64,000 nt of DNA from an uncultured Ruminococcus sp. (lineage in GTDB: Bacteria > Bacillota > Clostridia > Oscillospirales > Acutalibacteraceae). Every line of letters starts with the position of its first letter. Position 1 is the stretch's first letter. Shown one piece after another: positions 58,555 through 64,000 of this stretch. The stretch spans positions 124,001-188,000 of the forward strand of contig CATXZD010000002.1 of the NCBI GenBank assembly GCA_958403905.1. The letters are read 5' to 3'. The translations under genes were made by a program, and so were the position numbers. Below the pieces are notes generated by a model. That model was not told the DNA's origin and ran no database searches. It saw only the letters and a program-made list of their open reading frames with translations.

Positions 58555-60517
58555 TTCGGCAGGCTTTTGCTTTGGAGTGAACCGTGCAATAAAAATGGTG
58601 GAAGAACTGCTCGACAAAAATTATAAGGTCTGTACTCTCGGTCCGATAATTCATAATATGGAAGTTGTACGTGAGCTTGAACAGAGGGGTTGCCGCCCTG
58701 TTGAATCTGTTGACGAGCTAAAGGACGGCGAAATTCTTGTAATCCGCTCTCACGGCGTGCCGCAGTCAGTGATTGACGAGCTTGAAGAAAAAGCCGCCGA
58801 CTATAAAGATGCGACCTGTCCTTTTGTAAAAAAAATACACACAACCGTGTCATCGGCAGACCCCGAAAACGACGTTGTATTAATAGCAGGCAACAAAGAA
58901 CATCCAGAGGTTTGCGGTATAATCGGTCACTGCAAAGCCGAGTGCTACACCTTCAACAACGAGGAAGAACTTGATGATGTTCTCTTAAATATTCTAAAAT
59001 CGAATAATAAACAGGTGTTAGTTGTTGCACAAACCACTTTTGACACAAAAGAATGGAAAAAATGTATAAAAAAGATAAAAAAGCTATGTACAAATGCAAA
59101 AATATTTGATACAATATGTAATGCTACGTCAGTTAGGCAGACCGAAGCAGATGCAATAGCGGCAACTTCGGACTTTATGATTGTTATTGGAGACAGGCAC
59201 AGCTCAAATACGGGAAAGCTTTTTGATATTTGTAAAAAGCAGTGTCTAAACACCGTACTTATCGAAACGGCAAGCGAGCTTGACTATTCAAAAGTTAGGT
59301 CGGCACACAACATAGGCGTAACTGCGGGTGCGTCAACACCTGCAAGGATAATAAAGGAGGTACTGGATACAATGAGTGAAATTAAATCCGGTGAAACAAA
59401 TTTTGAAGAATCTTTTGAGGAGTTACTTGAAGAATCCCTCAAAAACTTAAATACAAATGAGAGGGTAATGGGTACAGTGCTCAGCATTGCTCCCAACGAG
59501 GTTCAGGTTGACGTCGGCAGAAAGCAGACAGGAATCATTCCTGCTTCTGAGCTTTCAAACGACCCCAACGCAAGACCTGAGGATGTTGTCAGTGTCGGTG
59601 ATGAGATTGAACTTCTTATCATGAAGACAAACGATCAGGAAGGTACAATTATGCTTTCTAAGCGCAGAGTAGACGCTCAGAAGGGCTGGGAAGAGCTTCA
59701 GGATAAGGTTGATTCTCAGGAAATTCTTACAAGCAAGGTAACAGAGGCTGTTAAGGGCGGCGTAATCGTTCTTTATAACGGCGTAAGAATATTTATCCCT
59801 GCTTCACAGGCTACAGCTACACGTGACGAAAGCCTTGAAAATCTTGTAGGTCAGGATGTTGATTTCAGACTTATCGAGGTTTCACAGCACGGCAGACGCA
59901 GAAGAGCTATCGGTTCAATCCGCAGCGTGCTCAAGGAGCAGAGAGCTGCTCAGCGTGAAGAATTCTGGAAGACCTGCGAAATCGGCAAGCGTTATAAGGG
60001 TGTTGTTAAGTCGCTCACAAGCTACGGCGCATTTGTTGACCTCGGCGGTGTATTTGGTATGATTCACATTTCCGAGCTTTCATGGACTCACATCAAGCAC
60101 CCCAGCGAGGTTGTAAACGTAGGCGATACTGTTGATGTTTATGTAAAGGATATCAACGAGGAAACAAAGAAGATTTCTCTCGGCTTTAAGAACGCTGAGG
60201 ACAATCCCTGGGAAATCCTCAAAAACAACTATCCCGAGGGTACAGTTGTTAAGGCTACAATCGTTGGTCTTACTACTTTCGGTGCATTTGCAAACATTAT
60301 CCCCGGCATCGACGGTCTTATCCACATTTCCCAGATTGCCAACAAGAGAATTGACAAGCCCGCTGACGTTCTTAAGGTTGGCGAAGTTGTTGACGCAAAG
60401 ATTACAGCAATCGACTTTGATAAGAAGCGTGTAAGCCTTTCAATGCGCGCACTTCTCCCGGAAGACGAGCAGGCTCCCGTAAAGGAAGAAGCTGAAACTG
60501 CTGAGGACGCTGAATAA
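58535..60517 (+). CDS. ispH: IspH fused to S1 RNA-binding domains
   Basis: A 660-residue fusion. Residues 1-280 are 4-hydroxy-3-methylbut-2-enyl diphosphate reductase with three cysteines for the iron-sulfur cluster (AGFCFGVNRAI, DATCPFVKKI, TICNATSVRQ), the last step of the MEP isoprenoid pathway. Residues about 310-650 hold four S1-type OB folds (for example KGVVKSLTSYGAFVDLGGVF and GLTTFGAFANIIPGIDGLIH) like ribosomal protein S1. Such fusions are known in clostridia; S1 may be made only this way. It starts with GTG, overlapping plsC. Confidence 0.95.
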   Translation: MNIKKANSAGFCFGVNRAIKMVEELLDKNYKVCTLGPIIHNMEVVRELEQRGCRPVESVDELKDGEILVIRSHGVPQSVIDELEEKAADYKDATCPFVKKIHTTVSSADPENDVVLIAGNKEHPEVCGIIGHCKAECYTFNNEEELDDVLLNILKSNNKQVLVVAQTTFDTKEWKKCIKKIKKLCTNAKIFDTICNATSVRQTEADAIAATSDFMIVIGDRHSSNTGKLFDICKKQCLNTVLIETASELDYSKVRSAHNIGVTAGASTPARIIKEVLDTMSEIKSGETNFEESFEELLEESLKNLNTNERVMGTVLSIAPNEVQVDVGRKQTGIIPASELSNDPNARPEDVVSVGDEIELLIMKTNDQEGTIMLSKRRVDAQKGWEELQDKVDSQEILTSKVTEAVKGGVIVLYNGVRIFIPASQATATRDESLENLVGQDVDFRLIEVSQHGRRRRAIGSIRSVLKEQRAAQREEFWKTCEIGKRYKGVVKSLTSYGAFVDLGGVFGMIHISELSWTHIKHPSEVVNVGDTVDVYVKDINEETKKISLGFKNAEDNPWEILKNNYPEGTVVKATIVGLTTFGAFANIIPGIDGLIHISQIANKRIDKPADVLKVGEVVDAKITAIDFDKKRVSLSMRALLPEDEQAPVKEEAETAEDAE

Positions 60518-60530
60518 CTGAACATAAAAC

Positions 60531-60556
60531 GGGCACCTTAACGGGTGCCCTATTTT
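60531..60556 (+). terminator. Terminator of the cmk-plsC-ispH operon
   Basis: GGGCACC and GGTGCCC pair around six bases, then TATTTTTC. Confidence 0.88.
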
Positions 60557-60677
60557 TCTTTACAGTAAGCTGCTTTGAAACGGTCGGGCAAAAAAGATTT
60601 TTAAAGTTTATTCTATCTGCTCGAATTGTGTTTCAAGGCATTCTGCTTTTTGTATTATAGGTGAACGGAGGATTATT

Positions 60678-61253
60678 ATGACGCCGCAGGAAGAATTTAT
60701 TGCGATATATCAGGAACACATTACCCGTCAGGGGGCAGACGAGCTTTTAGAGTGGCTCAAGCGCACCGACTTTTTTACAGCACCTGCAAGCACAAAGTAT
60801 CATTGCGCTTGCGAAAACGGACTTGTAATGCATTCTGTAAGTGTGTTTAACACAATGATGGAAAAGCACTTTGATGAGGAAACCGATAATGCTGAAAGCT
60901 TTGCAATCTGCGGATTACTTCACGATTTATGCAAGGCACAGTTTTATAAGGTGTCAAGTCGAAATGTAAAAAACGACCTCACGGGTCAGTGGGAAAAGGT
61001 GCCGTATTATGCAATAGAAGACCAGTTTCCGTATGGTCACGGAGAAAAATCGGTGTTTCTTATTGAACGTAAAATGCACCTTAAAATTGACGAGGCAATG
61101 GCTATCCGCTGGCATATGGGAGAGTTCGGCGACAAAAACAGCAATACCATAAGTCAGGCATATGACCGTTATCCGCTTGCGGTAAAACTCCATCTTGCCG
61201 ATTTAGAATCAACCTTTTTGCGTGAAAAAGGTACTTCTGCGGTGAATAAATAA
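60678..61253 (+). CDS. HD-domain hydrolase
   Basis: A 191-residue protein with the HD motif in GLLHDLCKAQFY, an upstream His in GLVMHSVSVFNTM, and later His residues in YGHGEKSVFLIE and IRWHMGEFG, consistent with a metal-dependent phosphohydrolase. The gene lies between a terminator and ligA, with GGAGG before the ATG. Substrate unknown. Confidence 0.88.
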   Translation: MTPQEEFIAIYQEHITRQGADELLEWLKRTDFFTAPASTKYHCACENGLVMHSVSVFNTMMEKHFDEETDNAESFAICGLLHDLCKAQFYKVSSRNVKNDLTGQWEKVPYYAIEDQFPYGHGEKSVFLIERKMHLKIDEAMAIRWHMGEFGDKNSNTISQAYDRYPLAVKLHLADLESTFLREKGTSAVNK

Positions 61254-61302
61254 TTCTGAATGGGAATTATAATTAAAAGTTAAAATCTTTCGGAGTGAAA
61301 AT

Positions 61303-63285
61303 ATGGATATAATTTCGGCTGAAAGCCGTATAAGTGAGCTTACAAAACAGCTCGAATATCACAATAACTTGTATTACAATATGGATGAGCCCGAAATATC
61401 GGACTTTGAATATGACAAAATGTTAAGAGAGCTTGAAACGCTTGAAGAACAGTTTCCGTCACTTAAATCGCCTTTTTCACCTACAAACAGAGTGGGCGGA
61501 AGCGCAGGCGCAAAGTTTTCTCCCGTTACTCACACAGTTGCAATGGAAAGCTTGCATGACAGTTTTTCTCACGATGAACTGCGTGATTTTGACCGCAGGG
61601 TGCGTGAGATTTCGCCTGACGTTGAGTATGTTGTCGAGCCTAAATTTGACGGCTTGTCGGTTTCCTGTGAATATGAAAACGGTATATTTGTGCGCGGATC
61701 AACACGTGGTGACGGAACAACGGGCGAGGACGTAACGGATAACCTTATGACAATCCAAAGCCTGCCTAAGCGCATTGCAAATGCGCCTGAATTTATGGAA
61801 GTGCGCGGAGAGGTTTATATGTCGTTTGAAAGCTTTAACGAGCTTACAAAACGTCAGGAGGAGAATGAGGAAAAAACCTTTAAAAATCCCCGCAATGCCG
61901 CCGCAGGCTCTCTGCGTCAAAAAAACGCTAAGATTACTGCACAGCGCAAGCTTGATATTTTTGTTTTTAATATTCAGCAAGTTCGCGGTACGGAGCTTAC
62001 AACGCATGCTCAAAGTCTTAATTACCTAACTGAACTCGGCTTTCCCACAGCCTTTTATAATGTGTACGATGAAATTGAGGATGTAATTTCAGAGATTGAG
62101 CGAATCGGCGATATGCGAGGAAGCTTTGATTATGCAATTGATGGAGCTGTTGTAAAGGTAAATAGCTTTGAAACACGTTCGCTTCTCGGCAGTACAGCAA
62201 AATACCCGAAGTGGGCGGAGGCATATAAGTATCCGCCCGAAGAAAAGCCTACAAAGCTTTTAAATATTGAAATCAATGTCGGAAGAACAGGAGTGTTAAC
62301 CCCAGTAGGTAATTTTGAGCCTGTTTTGCTTGCAGGAACAACGGTAAGCCGTGCAACGCTCCATAACAAAGATTTTATAGAAGAAAAAGGTATATGCGTA
62401 GGCGATACAGTTATAATTCGTAAAGCAGGCGAGATTATTCCCGAGGTGCTTTCGGTCAAGGAACATTGTAAAAATGCAGTACCGTATGAATTTCCGTCAC
62501 GATGTCCGTCTTGCGGAAGTCCTGTTTCTAAGGATGATGGAGAAGCTGCAATCCGCTGTACCAATACCGACTGCCCTGCGCAGCTTATGCGGCATCTTAT
62601 TCATTTTGTCGGCAGAGACGCAATGGATATTGACGGACTCGGTCCTGCAGTGCTTGAACAGCTTGTAAACGAGGGACTTGTTAAATCTCCTGCCGATTTG
62701 TACAGGCTTAAGACAGAGGATGTTTCAAATCTTGAGAGAATGGCTGAAAAGTCAGCAAATAATTTGATTTCTGCTGTTGAAAATTCAAAGCAAAATGAGC
62801 TTTATCGCTTTGTTTTCGCACTTGGAATCCGCAATATCGGGCTTAAAGCCGCAAAGCTTTTGTGTGAAAATTTCCCTACAATTGACGATATTATGAATGC
62901 CAAAGCCGAAGATTTTGAAAAGATAGACGGTTTTGGCGAGATAATGGCTTTGAGCATAGAAAATTACTTTTCACTTGACAGCACAAAGGAACTGATAAGC
63001 GATTTAAAATCACTCGGACTTAAGATGAAATCTTCTGCGCCTAAATCAGGCAACGGAATTTTCAGCGGTAAAACCTTTGTTCTGACGGGAACACTGCCAA
63101 CAATGAAACGCAGTGAGGCTTCAAAGCTCATTGAAGAAAACGGAGGCAAAACAAGCTCGTCCGTTTCAAAAAAGACATCGTATGTTCTTGCAGGCGAGGA
63201 TGCCGGCAGTAAGCTTACAAAAGCGCAGACGCTTGGAATAACAATAATTTCAGAAGAAGAATTCAAGTCTATGCTTGAAAATTAA
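61303..63285 (+). CDS. ligA: NAD-dependent DNA ligase
   Basis: A 660-residue ligase with the adenylation lysine in EPKFDGLSVS, RGSTRGDGTTGEDVT, GRTGVLTPV in the OB fold, a four-Cys zinc finger (CPSCGSP to CTNTDCPAQ), helix-hairpin-helix repeats, and a C-terminal BRCT domain (FSGKTFVLTGTLPTMKRSEA). It seals nicks in replication and repair. Spacing after the HD gene is 49 bases. Confidence 0.97.
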   Translation: MDIISAESRISELTKQLEYHNNLYYNMDEPEISDFEYDKMLRELETLEEQFPSLKSPFSPTNRVGGSAGAKFSPVTHTVAMESLHDSFSHDELRDFDRRVREISPDVEYVVEPKFDGLSVSCEYENGIFVRGSTRGDGTTGEDVTDNLMTIQSLPKRIANAPEFMEVRGEVYMSFESFNELTKRQEENEEKTFKNPRNAAAGSLRQKNAKITAQRKLDIFVFNIQQVRGTELTTHAQSLNYLTELGFPTAFYNVYDEIEDVISEIERIGDMRGSFDYAIDGAVVKVNSFETRSLLGSTAKYPKWAEAYKYPPEEKPTKLLNIEINVGRTGVLTPVGNFEPVLLAGTTVSRATLHNKDFIEEKGICVGDTVIIRKAGEIIPEVLSVKEHCKNAVPYEFPSRCPSCGSPVSKDDGEAAIRCTNTDCPAQLMRHLIHFVGRDAMDIDGLGPAVLEQLVNEGLVKSPADLYRLKTEDVSNLERMAEKSANNLISAVENSKQNELYRFVFALGIRNIGLKAAKLLCENFPTIDDIMNAKAEDFEKIDGFGEIMALSIENYFSLDSTKELISDLKSLGLKMKSSAPKSGNGIFSGKTFVLTGTLPTMKRSEASKLIEENGGKTSSSVSKKTSYVLAGEDAGSKLTKAQTLGITIISEEEFKSMLEN

Positions 63286-63317
63286 ACACCGTCAACACGT
63301 TTCTTTAAAATAAACAA

Positions 63318-63366
63318 ATCCTTACATTTATAATTTTAGTATCTTATAAATGTAAGGATGTTTTTT
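63318..63366 (+). terminator. Terminator of ligA
   Basis: ATCCTTACATTTATAA pairs perfectly over 16 bases with TTATAAATGTAAGGAT around ten bases, then GTTTTTT. The T run abuts the start codon of the next small ORF. Confidence 0.88.
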
Positions 63367-63525
63367 ATGTATGAATTTTTGATAATTATCGGGATAATAA
63401 CAGCAATTTCGGTATTTATAGTTGTGTTCTCATTTGTAGCGAAACACATTATAAATCTTGTTTTATCAAAACGTAAAAGTGCAAAGCCTAAAATTATTAT
63501 CTACCATCGAAAAAGGCATGAATAA
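63367..63525 (+). CDS. Small membrane protein
   Basis: A 52-residue ORF, MYEFLIIIGIITAISVFIVV onward, with one membrane helix of about 25 residues and a Lys/Arg-rich C-terminal tail. It has an ATG directly after the terminator T run and no good ribosome-binding site, so its expression is doubtful. The positive-inside tail and helix make it a plausible small protein. Confidence 0.4.
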   Translation: MYEFLIIIGIITAISVFIVVFSFVAKHIINLVLSKRKSAKPKIIIYHRKRHE

Positions 63526-63531
63526 AACGGA

Positions 63532-63786
63532 TTATATCTTCTCCAGCGCTTCTTCAAGCGCATTTGCAAGCTGATCCGGACACGATGTTCCTCTGCCGCG
63601 ACAGTCAATTCCTTTTATTCTCTTGATTGCTTCTTCTGCGTCCATACCTCTTATAAGCTCACATATGCCTGTTGTGTTACCGGCACAGCCGCCGATGATT
63701 TCGCAGTTAGTAATAATTCCGTTTTCGTCAAGCTCAACATTCATTTGTCTTGAACAAACGCCGTGAGGGGTGTATGTATGTGTCAT
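63532..63786 (-). CDS. TSCPD-domain protein (TIGR03905 type)
   Basis: An 84-residue protein with VCSRQMNVELDENGIITNCE, GGCAGNTTGICELI and the motif GTSCPDQLANALEEAL. The same domain occurs at the C-terminus of vitamin-B12-dependent ribonucleotide reductases; in Firmicutes it also exists alone with unknown function. AGGAAGAGG-like sequence precedes the start on the minus strand. Confidence 0.9.
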   Translation of the reverse strand: MTHTYTPHGVCSRQMNVELDENGIITNCEIIGGCAGNTTGICELIRGMDAEEAIKRIKGIDCRGRGTSCPDQLANALEEALEKI

Positions 63787-63866
63787 ATTATCTACCTCTT
63801 CCTAAATCTTTTAATATATATTAACACAGCTTATTAAAAAAATCTATATAATTCTATTTTTTTATT

Positions 63867-63893
63867 TTGAAACAGCAAAACTTATGTTATACT
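63867..63893 (+). promoter_or_regulatory. Promoter of the dnaD-like gene
   Basis: TTGAAA and TATACT with a 15-base spacer, 26 bases before the start codon. Confidence 0.5.
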
Positions 63894-63919
63894 ATAGAAA
63901 GATAAAGGATGTTGATAAG

Positions 63920-64000
63920 ATGTCAATTAAAATAAATCTCGGAGCGTGGAGCTCTGTTTTTGCAGTTCCCTCAAAAATTGTCGATGAGGGACTTAAATTT
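63920..64000 (+). CDS. DnaD-like replication protein, N-terminal part
   Basis: Twenty-seven codons before the window ends: MSIKINLGAWSSVFAVPSKI and onward. This is how DnaD-domain proteins of ruminococci begin (INLG-W-SVFAVP); they take part in primosome loading at replication start. Only the start is seen, so the call is tentative. Confidence 0.55.
   Translation, partial: MSIKINLGAWSSVFAVPSKIVDEGLKF

Noticed and set aside
1..64000. tRNA, rRNA or tmRNA genes
   Set aside because: None was recognised by eye in the intergenic regions; a covariance search was not possible here.

Overview
The window is a piece of chromosome from a spore-forming, low-to-moderate G+C clostridial Firmicute, most like the Ruminococcus/Oscillospiraceae group. 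The evidence is a cotJA-cotJB spore coat pair, a T-box in front of thrS, an L27 with a cleavable N-terminal extension beside its protease Prp, an IspH-S1 fusion, a dockerin protein and a CBM26-type amylase. The starch and dockerin genes recall the ruminococci, but no species is claimed.

Positions 1 to about 30,750 are the right-hand part of a prophage; its left end and any integrase lie outside the window. It opens with the end of a diversity-generating retroelement: an Avd-like C-terminus, an AAC-rich template repeat, and a reverse transcriptase with YMDD. Small accessory genes and a HUH-type Rep-like protein follow. The virion module then runs terminase small and large subunits, P22-like portal, a small Prp-family cysteine protease, scaffold, major capsid protein, connector, beta-propeller tail nozzle, two paralogous Tyr/Gln-rich virion proteins, and a giant gene of about 12 kb. 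The giant gene encodes a multidomain polyvalent protein with two zincin motifs, an ART-like domain and nuclease-like domains. A beta-helix receptor-binding protein, holin and amidase endolysin complete the module. No tape-measure or tail-tube gene is seen, so the phage looks short-tailed (podovirus-like), with the large proteins probably packaged and ejected with the DNA.

Host DNA starts at cotJB (30,861). CotJC is missing on the prophage side, so the phage probably sits inside or just after the cotJ operon. Then come a SpoIID-like protein, a membrane protein, T-box and thrS, a VanY-like protein without its zinc ligands, rpmE, a YigZ protein, rplU-prp-rpmA, a 158-nt inverted-repeat element or RNA, obgE, mrnC, yitT, the dockerin protein, an amylase lipoprotein and SseB. 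On the minus strand are hisF-hisH and tcdA.

The next block is a self-contained fructose PTS operon (fruR-fruK-fruA-ptsH-ptsI). It is followed by a HAD phosphatase, an RpiR regulator, a BaiN-like flavoprotein, cmk-plsC-ispH/S1, an HD protein, ligA, a small membrane protein, a TSCPD protein and the start of a DnaD-like gene.

The strongest leads are five: (1) a phage Prp-like protease next to a scaffold and capsid that share one N-terminal peptide, which parallels the host Prp/L27 pair in the same window; (2) the retroelement; (3) the giant protein with recurring linker motifs that are also DNA repeats; (4) an out-of-frame ORF with a near-ideal ribosome binding site inside the giant gene; (5) the inverted-repeat element before obgE. 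All family calls come from reading motifs by eye; no database search was run.
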